Assembly (NCBI RefSeq): GCF_017591425.1
Contig: NW_024466459.1
Coordinates: forward strand, 3,100,001-3,164,000
DNA: 64,000 nucleotides
Direction of reading: 5' to 3'
Origin: Ochotona curzoniae
Taxonomy: Eukaryota; Chordata; Mammalia; Lagomorpha; Ochotonidae
The notes under the pieces were generated by a model that made no database searches, was not told the DNA's origin, and was given only the letters and a program-made list of their open reading frames with translations. Shown here one piece after another: positions 45,621 through 56,645 of the stretch. Every line of letters begins with the position of its first letter. The first letter of the stretch is position 1. A program made the position numbers and the translations under genes.

Positions 45621-45737
45621 AGAACAAAACATTGCGCATTTCAATGTTTTCCCATCAAGATAACCTTAGCCTTTAATTCAAATTGTGGCAAATGTGCTGA
45701 GGTACCCTCATCGAGCAGGATTTAACATCGAGGTGTG

Positions 45738-46052
45738 AGGGGGATGCTGTGGTGCAGCCTGGCTGCCCCTGTGATGCACACTTCTATCAGGGCTCCAGTT
45801 CAAGTCCCAGGGCCTCTGCCCCGATCCAGCTTCCTGTAAATGTGCCTGCAAAGTCAGCAGATGGTAGCTCAAGGAGCTGAGTTCTTGCAAACCAGGAAAC
45901 TGGAGTTCTCAGCTCCTGGCTTTGCCTTACTCTAACCCTACCTACTGCAGGCAGGCAGGAAGTGACCCTATAGATGTATATATGGACACATGTATATATG
46001 TATGTTTGTGCGGTGCTCCCTTTCAAAGAAAAGTAAATAAACCTTGAAAAAC
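45738..46052 (+). mobile_element. CSINE-type SINE, full length
   Basis: GGGGGATGCTGTGGTGCAGCC head, CCAGTTCAAGTCCCAGGG, GATCCAGCTTCCTGTAAATGTGCC, CTCAGCTCCTGGCTTTGCC, a GTATATATG-rich stretch in place of the CT tract, then CTTTCAAAGAAAAGTAAATAAACC. Confidence 0.85.
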
Positions 46053-46135
46053 AAAGTGAGAAGTACTGACTATGCTGGCAACTAAATGTACTAGAAATAT
46101 TAAGATAATTGGATATTTAATAGTAATAAACATGT

Positions 46136-46285
46136 AATGAACATTTACTAAGCACCAGTTCATAATACACACTAGCTCATCCAATCCTCCCAAGAGCCCC
46201 ATAAGGCATGTACTCTTACTTCCCTCACTTCAAACAAGGGATAAGGGCTCCATGAAACACTGTTATTTATCCTAGATTAGAACCA
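46136..46285 (+). mobile_element. MIR, sense
   Basis: ATGAACATTTACTAAGCACCAG, CTAGCTCATCCAATCCTCCCAAGAGCCCCATAAGGCATGTACTCTTACTTCCC, then AACAAGGGATAAGGG. MIR core order. Confidence 0.75.
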
Positions 46286-46710
46286 CAGAAATGCCATTCA
46301 CATATCCAGATGCATGAAAGGATGGGCAGACATCCAAACCACATATTTTCAAGTGTTCCCCATAATGTCAAATACGACACTTTAAAAGCAATTCCCTGTG
46401 AAGCAGCCCGGCAATGCTTACGTTCTTATTTTTATTATGCATGCTTCTTACATTGCTCACTAGGGGCAATGTCAAAACACTTCCTAAATTGGATGCTCTC
46501 TTAATAGTCAGTTCAGTTTCAGAATAAAATTCAGGCTGAGGCATTTATTTATTCCCTCAAAAAAACTAAACCTATAATTGTGGTATCCTGTGACTAGTAA
46601 TTTTAATAACAGAATAGGGCTGACTATGATAATCCTCTTTAGGGAACATTAAGCCATTTTTTATCTTTTTTATATTCTAATAACCTTGGCCCAAAATGGC
46701 TTTTTTGAAA
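46286..46710. other. Single-copy spacer
   Basis: AT-rich; no features recognised. Confidence 0.4.
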
Positions 46711-46988
46711 TACTTTTAAAAAAATCGTATTTGTTTTCATCTGCTTGAAAGAGAGACAGAGGCAGAAATACCTTTCTTCTGCAGGTTCGCTCCTCAAACG
46801 CCTCCCACAGCAAGCTCTGGGACAGGCTGAAATCAGGAGTCGAGAACTCCATTCATGCCTCTTACGTGAGTGGCAGGATACCAAGCTATGAGCCATCATC
46901 TTCAATAGAAGCAAGGGAACTGGAATTAGAACCAGGACTCCCTTTGGGGAATATGTGCTTACCAAGTGGCAGATTAACCAATAGCCAC
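46711..46988 (-). mobile_element. CSINE-type SINE, near full length
   Basis: Antisense: GCTTGAAAGAGAGACAGAGGCAG, CTGCAGGTTCGCTCCTCAAACG, GGGACAGGCTGAAATCAGGAG, CCTCTTACGTGAGTGGCAGGATACC, GGAACTGGAATTAGAACCAGGACTCC. Confidence 0.8.
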
Positions 46989-47013
46989 AATGAATTCAAA
47001 AATTAATTCCATG

Positions 47014-47230
47014 GACAGGTGTTGGGCACAATGGTTAGGACACTAGCTGGGATGTACACATCTCATATCAGCTTTGGAGTCTCACCTGCACTTCTGGTTG
47101 CAGGTTCCTCCTAAACACTACACCGCAGGAGGCAGCAAGTGGTGGCTCAAGGTTCCTGCCATCCATGTGGAAGGCCTGGAACAAGATACAGCCCATTTGG
47201 GCCTGCAGAGGATATCAAGTGCCATGAGAG
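47014..47230 (+). mobile_element. SINE head fused to unrelated tail (5' part of a chimeric retroposon)
   Basis: GGACAGGTGTTGGGCACAATGG is a second-subfamily CSINE head, followed by CTTCTGGTTGCAGGTTCCTCC, GGAGGCAGCAAGTGGTGGCTCAAGG and CATCCATGTGGAAGGCC. The expected 'CCTGGCTCCTGGCTT' core and pyrimidine run never come; the sequence switches to the block at 47231-47690. Confidence 0.65.
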
Positions 47231-47690
47231 AAGATGCAGAACAGAATGGGTTGGACAACTCTCCCGGCTGAGCTTTGGCAGCAAGTACATGGGCGAGTAG
47301 ACGCATTGCAACGAACTCTGGCAGCCAATGGACCTTGACAGATATTCTCTACCTTGGAGCAATGAGACCAACAGCATCTCAGAACTATCAAATTTGCTCA
47401 AGCAATACACTCAGAACATTCGGCTCCTCATTGAGGTTTCTAAGATGATATCAAGTGGACATCTCTCATCTCCAGGTTCTGATGTGGTCTGGTAGCTGGG
47501 AACAGTTTCTTCCCACTCCTGAACTCTCCTTACCCCATAAAGAAGAAAACAGAAGAAAAGGGAAATTGGAAGCATTTGTCCCACTCACATTCCCCCATGT
47601 CTTGACTCTCCTCACCCTAATCAGGATCCTCACAGGTGTGCATCCTGATAGAAACAACACCAAAAATAAATTATTTTAAAAATAATAAAA
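47231..47690 (+). mobile_element. Unclassified retroposon tail (candidate), fused to a SINE head
   Basis: About 460 bp not matching any CSINE, ending CACCCTAATCAGGATCCTCAC and ACACCAAAAATAAATTATTTTAAAAATAATAAAAA. The A-rich end and likeness to the 3' end of 28965-29355 suggest a retroposed unit. No coding capacity recognised. Confidence 0.4.
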
Positions 47691-47835
47691 ATTTATGAGT
47701 ACACTGTACCATGCTCATTAGTACTTTTTAACTCTCCATTTTATCCATCCACAATCTCAATCATCAGTAACGAAAACAAGCAGTAGGGCCCTGGGTTCTG
47801 CATCAAGTCAGCTGCAACTTTTTTTTTCTTCTTTT

Positions 47836-48137
47836 GTTAAACATTCATTTTTTTTTTTTTAATGTCAGAGTTGCAAAGGGAATGGGAGAGACAGGAGGAA
47901 TCTTTCATTCTTTCTTTCATTCCCCATGGCCATGACAAGGCCAAGCAAAGCCAGGAGCTTCAACCAGGTATCCCCAATAAGTGGCAGGGGCCCAATTACT
48001 TGGGCCATCTTCCACTTCTCCCAGGCACATTAGCAAGGAATTGGAGCAAAAGTGAAACTACGAGGACTTGTAACAGTTCCTATGTGGAATGCCAGTGGTG
48101 TGGCATGGCAGCCTCGGCTTTCTGGGCAGCTAAAAGG
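47836..48137 (-). mobile_element. CSINE-type SINE, near full length
   Basis: Antisense: T-runs, ATGTCAGAGTTGCAAAGGGAATGGGAGAGACAGG, GCCATGACAAGGCCAAGC, GCCAGGAGCTTCAACC, GGCAGGGGCCCAATTACTTGGGCC, CACATTAGCAAGGAATTGGAGC. Confidence 0.85.
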
Positions 48138-49907
48138 GCAGAGAGATCGACAACACTCTAAAATCCAGGCACTTTCAGACTGGCAGGGGTTGATTCAAAG
48201 CCGGGACCTGTCGTGGTGCTGGAGTTGCAGGCATCTGAGTCATGCAGAATGCCTCTGCCTGCCTGTGCCACAGGAAACATGCAGAGAGGAAGTCTTCACT
48301 TCCCTCTCCAGCGACAGCTTTCTCCAGCCCCACTCAAGCACCAGGAAGGTGTCACAACTGCATAAGGATTAACAGTTTCCACTCTCACTCCTTGCTAGGT
48401 GCCTGATACAGTTCATCAGAGACACGCACCTTGCACTGGAACACAGTGCTCCAATAAAGTTGACCAGGGCAGCCTCACCCACGACAGGAGGCATGTTTGT
48501 GTCTGTCCATCCTGCTGCACTGGGGCTGCTAGTCAAGGCTGAGTATACCGAGCTCCCCGAGGGGTTTGCTCAGCACAGAGCCTGTGGCCCCAGCCCAGCA
48601 ATTCTCACACAGAAGTATTCAGGGAAACCCACGAAAGTGAATTTCTATCAGGCTGACACCACTTCCCCAGGACTGCATCCTGAGGAGGGTCAGCAGACAG
48701 CTCTGCAGCCAGCTCATGAGCTCAATACAGAGGTATGAAATCGTCCACGGAATCTCAGTCGAGATCATAAATCATGTTTTACAAGTGCCCCTATGCCTCA
48801 TGTGTGCAGGCACATGTGGCTCCCTTTCTGAAAAGCACAAATGCCACCATCACTTCCTTCAACTCCGCTACTGCCAGCAAGAGGCACGTAAAAGCTGCCT
48901 GTCACACAAAGCCAGCACGATGGAGTATGTGAGGCTCCCGGGGGGTCCAGCTGACAAGGCAATCAGGCTTATCAGCAACAATTGGGTTGATTTCTGACTG
49001 CACTTATTCTCTCCCCATCTCTGCCTCTTTCAGAATTTCTGCTGACCAGACACCCTTTGCACAGTACAAGGCATAGTTATAAAATATTCCATGAGGTGGT
49101 AAGCACCTCAATTAGACTATTACCCCTTGAAGGCTGTACAGCACACCGAGGAGTAAGACTCAGCTGCATAAAGAATGAACATCAAGGTGTTGTGCACTTA
49201 GCAGATGCTCGAGAAGGTGGGAATCCATAATTATGTCCTGCTCTCCCCAGTGGATCCCCATAGCCAGGGCTCCTATGTCCCTTGAACAGTATCAAGCACA
49301 GCTGTTTCATTTGCTTGCTTCCTTAGTTCAGGGTGCTGGGGGACAGGAAGGCTGAGGAAGGGAATGAGATAGTGAATCTCCTGCAGGCTGACCAGGTGCC
49401 ATGGCAACCAGCAAGCAACAGGCCACGTGACCAGCAGAGGAGACACTTGAGTGACACTGACAGCAGCAGACACAGACAAGCAGGTCCTACACAAACCAGT
49501 CCCTCCATGTGACAAGCAGCCAAGGGTCCCTCAAACAGGGGTGTTGAGCCACTCAGTACAGGGAAAGGCAAACGAAGAGAGGACATTTCTAGAGGGAAGA
49601 TGTAGGGAGAGCCACAGGTGCCGGCTGAGGAAAACCCCAGGTCCAGGAGCAGCAGCCTGGGATGCAGCCCTGCCCAGGTGTCCCAAGTGTGGGCAAAGTC
49701 CTTGGCACATTCTCACTCTCCTGCTAACCAGGGAAGCACTGCCACTCTCTAGAGGATGGTGGAGGACATCTCAGGAGAAAGAGCCCCACTCCCATTCTCC
49801 CACGCTTCCCCCTACAAGCAGCCAAGCTCCTGCCTCTGGGAACAAGAGGGTTAACCAATGACATATGGGTGTCACTGATGGTAAGGGTGCTTAAAGCAAA
49901 TGGAAAT
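48138..49907. other. Repeat-poor stretch of 1.8 kb, no gene assigned
   Basis: Relatively GC-rich for the window. A 136-codon plus frame at 49451-49861 and others at 48052-48738 have no recognised domain. Confidence 0.4.
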
Positions 49908-49994
49908 GTTCTCTCCCTCCTTCCCTCCTTCCCTCCTTCCTTCCCTTTCTCTTCCTCCCTCCCTCTCCCTCCCTCCTTTCCTGCTTCTCTCCCT

Positions 49995-50046
<52 letters not shown>

Positions 50047-50058
50047 ATCTTTTGCTGG
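49908..50058. repeat. Pyrimidine tract: (CCTT)n/(CCCT)n passing into (CT)n
   Basis: About 150 bp of almost pure pyrimidine on the plus strand, ending in a CT run of about 35 bp at 50000-50034. Not clearly inside a SINE. The 170-codon frame at 49900-50412 is a product of its composition. Confidence 0.9.
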
Positions 50059-50337
50059 CTCACTCACTGGCTCTCTCCTCCAAGCCTTGACGATATGACA
50101 TGTTGCACACCCACAGTCTGTCCCATCACAGCAGGGGAACAGAATGAAAGCATTTCAATGCATCTTTCCTTCTGTAGTGGTGACCTCTCTGTGGCCATCT
50201 CTGGAACAACATCTGTTAACCAACTTTGTGTCAAAAGCCATGATGACCATGACTTGACTTCAATAACACTAAAACCAGCAAAATGTGATGACTGGGATAA
50301 ACTCTTTGGCCATGCTGATGCACATCCTATCAGAAGT

Positions 50338-50613
50338 GGGCATCTGGCACAGCAGTTCAGACGCCTGGTGGGACTGCCACTCAGAAGCCGGCATCCCATA
50401 CAGAGTGCCTGATTCCAGCTCCCTGCTAACGTGCACAGTGCAAGCAACAGGTGACAGTGTAAGTACTTGAGTCCTGCCACCCATGTAGGAGACCTGGATC
50501 GAGTGCCCAGCTTCAGCCACTGAAGTCATTTGGGGAAAAAAACAAACAAACCAGCAGATGGGAACCCCCTCCCCTTCTCCCTCTCTCTCTCTGGCTCTCA
50601 AATAAACAAACAT
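50338..50613 (+). mobile_element. CSINE-type SINE, full length
   Basis: GGGCATCTGGCACAGCAGTTCAGACGCC head, GAAGCCGGCATCCCATACAGAGTGCC, CAGCTCCCTGCTAACGTGC, CACCCATGTAGGAGACCTGGATCGAG, GTCATTTGGGGAAAAAAAC, CTCTCTCTCTCTGGCTCTCAAATAAAC. Confidence 0.9.
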
Positions 50614-50667
50614 GTATAGGTACAGTACTGCATGCAGTTAAAGCTTAAGGACTTTAAGGGACACTTA

Positions 50668-50825
50668 CAGGCTGCGTGACCTTGGGTAAGTCATTTATCT
50701 TGTCTAGTCCATATGTCTCTTATCAGTAAATATGAATAATCATATGATTCACAGGTTTGGGGGAATTAAATAATACAATCCAAATGCATGTCACACAGGA
50801 AGTACTCAATAAATGTTAATTCATT
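50668..50825 (-). mobile_element. MIR, antisense
   Basis: GGCTGCGTGACCTTGGGTAAGTCATTTATCTTG, CTTATCAGTAAATATGAATAATCATATG, GGGGGAATTAAATAATACAATCC, CACAGGAAGTACTCAATAAATG. Classic antisense MIR order. Confidence 0.8.
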
Positions 50826-51539
50826 ATTGTTACATATTTACAAAAACATTGTTTAACCTGCTTCTACACTTACTCATATATCAAGCATCTTTCCCTGACA
50901 ACAAATACGTTTCTGTATTTTCATGGTTCATAGCCATGCATGTCTATCGTCTGTCTGGGTCATCAGTTACTCTCTCTGTTCTGGCTGCTCTTGTAGGTTG
51001 CTATCTACTGTCCCTAGGTCAGACAAAACTGCAGCAAGCATCCCGAGCCAGCCATGTTGGCTCACCATTCGAAACTTCTCTTGGGGAAACTGCTGGAAAG
51101 GAACCTACTCACACAGGTAGGCAGGAAGTAGCCTTTTGGAAAAAAGTAGAAAACCAGATCTCTAGATGACTCAATACAAATAAACACAAAATAAAATACC
51201 AGCTTCTTCAATTTTATATAAGTGGAACTCATCACCTCCCAGAAAAATGTCTGCAGATGTATCACTGCTTACATTCTAAAGAATTAGTGATTCACCAAGC
51301 ACCACCCAAACATCCATGAATTCAGCTCCGAAATGTTTGCTTAATCCGCAGATTCCAAGAGTGGATTTCTCCATTCACACATGCAATGCAGCACATCAAA
51401 CTTGCAGGTGGCAGCAGTCAAATCCCCAATCCTACAGGTGCCAACGCTGGACTTCCAGCAGCACTTCTCCACATCTGGTTGACAGAGCAGCAGTCCTTGT
51501 GGATATCTGAGAGCCTCTAGACCTGGTGCCTGAGCATCT
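50826..51539. other. Single-copy spacer of 0.7 kb
   Basis: A 118-codon plus frame at 50813-51169 is unrecognised. No repeats seen. Confidence 0.4.
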
Positions 51540-51758
51540 TACATACTTGGTTTCTGAAAGGCACAGAGAGGGAAGACAGAGAAAAGACAAGGATGTAGAA
51601 GACACCCCTATATTCTGGTTCACTGACCAAATGCTCGCAAGAACCAGGGTCAGAGCCAAGAGCTGGAAAGTCAATCTAGGCCTTCTACATGGGCTGCCAA
51701 GTCCCAATTACTTGAGTCATCACTGTGGCCCGGACATCTTACCCTGCCTTCAAGATCT
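51540..51758 (-). mobile_element. CSINE-type SINE, shortened
   Basis: Antisense: CTGAAAGGCACAGAGAGGGAAGACAG, CTGGTTCACTGACCAAATGC, CAGGGTCAGAGCCAAGAGC, CAAGTCCCAATTACTTGAGTCATCAC. The 5' half of the element is missing. Confidence 0.7.
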
Positions 51759-51892
51759 GCATTAGCATACACCAAGACTTTTAAAACTTCCACTTAAATG
51801 GAACAAAAGTACAAGATGCCTATTATGTGTCAGATCACAGGTAGGGACATTCAGGAGACTGATTCCAAAAGAATTTCTATTTTCAGCCTCAC

Positions 51893-52178
51893 TTTTTTTT
51901 TTTAAGAGTTAAACAGGCACAGGTCAGGAACTCTATCCTCTACTGGTTTATTCCCTAGATTCTGCAGCAGCCAGGACCAAGCCCAGGCCAATGCAAGAAT
52001 GGGAACTCAATCCAGATCTCCCACATGGGTAGCAGGAATCCAACTACTGGAGCCATAACCACCTCCTAAGGACTGCACAGGTGAGAGACAAAAGCCACAG
52101 CCAGAAATCAAACTCAGGGACTCTAATATAGGAACATGAGAATCTGAACTGTCGGGTTGTGTATCCACTGCCCCCAAA
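51893..52178 (-). mobile_element. CSINE-type SINE, near full length
   Basis: Antisense: T-run, AACTCTATCCTCTACTGGTTTATTCCC, GCAGCAGCCAGGACCAAGCCCAGGCC, CCCACATGGGTAGCAGGAATCCAAC, AGCCAGAAATCAAACTCAGGGACTC. Confidence 0.8.
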
Positions 52179-52419
52179 GAGCTGCCTTGAGGAAGAAAAC
52201 CCACCATCTGGGCTTTGGGCAACACTGCCGTATGTCTCAAGAGATAAAGCATTAGATGGTTCTTCTCCTATTAGAAGGACTATCACCTAGTGGCCTCTAT
52301 AGGGCAGTTTGTATGTCATAGATACAACAGTAATATTGCTGTTTCTTTATTCTGAGCTATGTTCTAAGAACTTTACCTCCAATGATGGATTAAATTCTTT
52401 GTCCACACATGGCCAGTGT

Positions 52420-52502
52420 CTGCTTTCTCTCTTTCTTTCTCTCTCTCTTTTCCTCCCTCCCTCCCTTTCTCTCATTCAACACACACACACACACACACAC
52501 AC
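52420..52502. repeat. CT-rich tract followed by (AC)12
   Basis: CTCTCTTTCTTTCTCTCTC and CCTCCCTCCCT at 52420-52470, then an uninterrupted AC run at 52479-52502. Likely a polymorphic compound microsatellite. Confidence 0.9.
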
Positions 52503-52540
52503 CCATACATACACATACTCATCACAAAGATAAAAATAGC

Positions 52541-52882
52541 AGAGCTGAAGCCAGCACTGAAGCTTAACAGGCTAAGTTTCTACCTTCAAATGCTGGAGTC
52601 CCCTATGGGTACTGGTTCATGTCCCAGCTTCTCCATTTCCAATTCACACCCCCCACCTCTGCCCGCTAATGAAATGGAAAGCAGTAGAGAACAACCCATG
52701 TCTTTAGGATCCTGCATCCTGTGGGAGACCCAGAGGAGGATCTTGGCTCCTAGGTTCAGATAGGTTTAGCTCCAGCCATGGCAACCATTGGGGAGTGAAC
52801 CAGTGAATGGAGAAGCTTCCCTTTTTTTGACTCTCCTTCTTGTCAAAGCCCTTTGAAATAAAAACAATAAATAAATTAAAAA
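52541..52882 (+). mobile_element. CSINE-type SINE, full length
   Basis: AGAGCTGAAGCCAGCACTGAAGC head, TACTGGTTCATGTCCCAGC, CTGTGGGAGACCCAGAGGAGG, CTTGGCTCCTAGGTTCAG, GCCATGGCAACCATTGGGGAGTGAACC, TTTGAAATAAAAACAATAAATAAATT tail. Confidence 0.9.
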
Positions 52883-53385
52883 ATAATGATAAAAGTGGAA
52901 GAGCTTGAACTTGAACATGAGCAGTCTGGTCCTGAGTCATTCCATTCACCACCAGACTAGACCATGGCTTTAGGGATCAATGCCCCCACCAGCTGGCTTC
53001 CACTGAAGTCAAAATAATCTCATGTGAACCTGAACTTCAGGAGCACCAACAAGAATTCCCTCTTCATTCTCAGCTCTTCCCAACCTCCTTCATGACTGCA
53101 GAGTGGAGTCCAGCAGTTAGGAACTGGAGCAAATTCCACTAGCACGGCCGATGCCGAGTGACTAACCGTAGAATGAATTCTTCATGGGTTTAAAATGCAT
53201 TGTTTCTGCCAGTGATGGGGGAAGTGGGGTGAAAATCACTACAAAAACACAACATATTCGTTTTACTTTCACATGCCTTCTATAATCATAGAGAATCATA
53301 AATCCGTTCTTTGTTGGAAATAAGCATGAAATTATTAGTTTCTGAGATTCACTAAGGGAAAAAAATATCTTGAAAAAACACACAC
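52883..53385. other. Single-copy spacer
   Basis: No features recognised. Confidence 0.4.
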
Positions 53386-53462
53386 GGCATCTTCAAAAAG
53401 TTCTCAAAAATACACACTATGCAAAGAAAAGTACACATGCATTTCAAAGGGCTTTTGCACTC
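53386..53462 (-). mobile_element. Mariner-type MITE, half copy
   Basis: GGCATCTTCAAAAAGTTCTC, then CACTATGCAAAGAAAAG and ATGCATTTCAAAGGGCTTTTGCAC. It matches the left half of the family consensus and stops where the second half should begin. Confidence 0.55.
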
Positions 53463-53554
53463 CCACTCTTGGAAGCATCCCTCTACAGTTAGCACCCCTT
53501 GCCACACTGTGGGGTTCCTCCTGATTTGCATTATCTGCGTAACCCTGTGCCTAT

Positions 53555-53760
53555 GAGGCTAAATTCTGAGTTTGAACCTCCACTCAGCTACCATTACATT
53601 CCCTCAGACAAATAATTTCTCTAGGCCTCAACATGTTCCTCTAAAAATATACGTACATACTGAACACAGTGACACCTCATCATCAGGGCTACTGTAGGGA
53701 TTAATTAAATCCATGAAGCCCTGACCTTGCACAGAGCCAAGTGTGCTTCGTGTGTGCCAC
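53555..53760 (-). mobile_element. MIR, antisense
   Basis: GAGTTTGAACCTCCACTCAGC, CCTCAGACAAATAATTTCTCTAGGCCTCAACATG, GGGCTACTGTAGGGATTAATTAAATCC, GCACAGAGCC. Antisense MIR order. Confidence 0.65.
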
Positions 53761-53916
53761 CCTCTTGAATTCCTGACCCTGTGCTTAAAGCTTATCAAAA
53801 CAAGTGATTACTTGATTCAGTAGACAAATTATTTCTACACCACTGCATTCGTTGGGAAGATACATAAAGACTGCCCATGCCACCAGCAAAGGTTTGCTCA
53901 AGTCCAATAAACAAGA

Positions 53917-54050
53917 AGGGCAACCATATGTCCAGGTCTGCCCATACAGTCTCGTTTTACGCCTGTTGTCCCAGATTAATTATTAATGGCTCTTCTCCCT
54001 TCACTTTCAAAAGGGTGCTGCTTTGGGTGATGAACTGTATGTCCTCCACC
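53917..54050. mobile_element. Old dispersed repeat (candidate DNA element)
   Basis: GGGCAACCATATGTCCAGGTCTGCCCATACAGTCTCG, TGTTGTCCCAGATTAATTATTAATGG, TTCACTTTCAAAAGGGTGC, then GATGAACTGTATGTCC. The ends read as approximate inverted ACCATATGTCC/ACTGTATGTCC-type words. The pattern is familiar from other mammals, but I cannot name the family. Confidence 0.3.
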
Positions 54051-56334
54051 CTAGTGATAAGACATCTGAACAAAAGCTGCAACGCCCGGCAGGAGGTAGC
54101 AGGGCCTGCAACAGTAGTTCAGACTTGCTTCACTGGTGGGGTGAAAGGCTTCCTTCTGCAAGGAGCCCAGGACAGGTGGGCTCAGCTGAAACTGGAGGTA
54201 AAAGATGCCCAAAGCAGGCACTGCAGAGGAGGAGGAAGATGCTCAACACTGGGGAGTGAACACCCCACTCCTTCCCTCTGTTCTCCCAGAAAAAAAAAAG
54301 CAGTCATACCCAACAGTGGAAGAAGAGCAAGAAGACTGTTTACAGTTAATTTTTAGTGCAATATTTGTGACATAGATGGACAATACATCAAGAGGAAATG
54401 AGTATGCCAAGGCTCACAAAGTGGACATTTTCAATGTATCCTATCATGAGCTGCTTTAATCAGATCAACATTTAAAATTCAGAAAGACACAGACAGCGAG
54501 GCCCTAAATAAATCCCCAAGCCTTGACACTTAAAACGCAGACACAGCAGTGGCTCCTCCTGGCCGGCTCCCTCCTCTCGGCACTCCTGTCTGACAGCTTC
54601 TGGCCTTCAGACACTCATTTTTCACCTGTCCTCTGGGTTTTCACAAAGCATTTTATTCTGCCAATATGACCGGGGACTTTTTCAAGCTCAGGTTCCAAGC
54701 TAGGGGGTTCTTGGCCAGTGGCCCAGAAGTGTCTGCTGAAGACCTGAACAGTAGGTCTCTTTCCTATTTCTTAACATCGACCTCCACAAAGATCACTGGG
54801 TCCCCTTTTGTTGCCTTGAAAGGAAAGCAGATTCTGTGAGCCCAATGTGGTCCTGTTAAAAAATTTAATCAGATTCCAAACTGCCTGTGAGGTGAGGTCA
54901 GTTATACATGCCTTGCTGGTGGCACCCTGGAAGCAGTGCTGTTGAAAGATGTTACGTCTGTCCTAAAACAGGCTTATCTGAAAGAGGGGAGGGGAAGGAG
55001 CCAACAAGGAAAGATAATGAGAAAAGCATTGTTCTGTAAAGGCCAATGTAAAGGGATGAACACTCCAATGTACCTCATAGATCCTTCAATAATTTAGAAG
55101 ACAATTTCACTCACAATTTTGCTGTGGGAAATGCTTTTTAAAACAAAGATGCTGGTATTTCACAGGTATCTTCCATTCTGATCTTAAATCCTGTTGAGTC
55201 CCCTGTGATTCCTCCCAGCTGTAAGAGACACACCTGAGGTTTACTGCAGAAAGCGGGTCCCATCTTTCCTTCCCTGGAAAACCAGCCAATAAAGCAGGCT
55301 TGCGCCTCACAATTCATCCTATATGGTGTATGGCTAGCTCATGAGATTTATTCCTTTCCCCTTTTCTCACCATTTCATCATTTCACCCCTTCAAATTTAT
55401 TTAATTTTGACAAACTTCCCACAACTAATTGATATGCTCAATTCAATTAATGGGTCAATTAAGATCTCTTCCAGGTTCATCGTTGGTTTTATATCTGTAG
55501 GGAAAAAACAAACAAAAAACAAAAACAAAAAAACCTGCCCCATCAACCGCCAACTTCTGGTACCAGGCCCTGAAAATAAGAACCCAAAGGCAATTTATTT
55601 TTAATAAGGTAGTCAGGTGCATATCATTACACAAAGCCTCTCTAGAAGTTACTCAGAAAACAGAGTAATTAAATTTTGCTAGAAAGTACCTTTTCCATCC
55701 AAAGCAATCTATGTTCAATAAAACTTTTGGCTTTGGAGAGATTTTTTTCTTAAAGTGCTACAAGGTGCAACAGGAATAAAATGCATTAAACAAAAAGTCA
55801 CTGATGTGAGAGTGGTCTTTAATGCTATAAATCAGAAAAAAAAAAGAGCTTCTTCTAATAGCTAGAAAGTTGATGATCTTTCGGGCAGGAATCAGAGACA
55901 TGTTTTAAGTGGCCACAGTCTTATGAATAAAGCAAACCTCAATATTCTAATCATGATATGGGTACATAATAACACAAATGTCCCCGATCATATTTCTCCA
56001 ACTACTCTGCAAAGGCAACATTTACACATTTGCAATACCTCGTGCATACAAGTGAAATAAAAACGAATGCTGTGTTACTGTCAGCACTCATTCATAGCAA
56101 CAGAAAAGCCACGGCTCAGATAACATTAAATGGTGCATAATCAATCATTGATGTTAGGCTTTGGCATGTGTGTTATGCTCCTGTTTAAATAAGAAAGTGT
56201 ATGATAATCTGGGAATATTAAACATTCATAAGCCTGTTTACTCCGTGGCTATATACTCAATAAAATCGATTGTCTGTCAAGAATCATCTTCATTTTAAGA
56301 AATAGTTATTCAGCATTTAGGAGTATGTGAGACA
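54051..56334. other. Repeat-poor stretch of 2.3 kb with conserved-looking blocks
   Basis: No gene recognised; the longest frame (159 codons, 53877-54356) overlaps the candidate old repeat upstream. The block at about 55900-56290 is AT-rich and compositionally varied, with homeodomain-type words (TAATCAATCATTGAT). It looks like a conserved non-coding element. Confidence 0.45.
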
Positions 56335-56645
56335 GGCCTGGCATGATGTCTCGATGGCTAAATCCTCGCCTTGCATGTGCCGGGATCCCATATGCATAGC
56401 AGTTTGTGCCAGGCCTACTCCACTTCCCATCTAGCTCCCTAATTGTGGCCTGGGAAAGCAGTAGAGAATGTCCCAATACCTTGGGATCCTACACCCATGT
56501 GGGAGACCTAAAATAAGCTCCTGGCTTCCTGGCTTCAGATCATCTCAGCTCTGACCATTGCGGCCACATGGGAAGCAAACCAGCAGATGGGCGGTCTTTC
56601 TGTCTTTCCTTCTCTCTGTAAATCTGTCTTTCCAATAAAAACAAG
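56335..56645 (+). mobile_element. Young pika-type CSINE, best preserved copy
   Basis: GGCCTGGCATGATGTCTCGATGGC head, TAAATCCTCGCCTTGCATGTGCCGGGATCCCATATG, CTCCACTTCCCATCTAGCTCC, TTGTGGCCTGGGAAAGCAG, GGATCCTACACCCATGTGGGAGACC, CATTGCGGCCACATGGG, CTCTCTGTAAATCTGTCTTTCCAATAAAAAC. The retained CpGs and the 'GTAAATCTGTCTTTCCAATAAAAA' end mark a younger subfamily that I associate with Ochotona. Confidence 0.95.

Noticed and set aside
49900..50412. 170-codon frame starting in the pyrimidine tract
   Set aside because: Starts in (CT)n low complexity and runs into a SINE; no recognisable domain.
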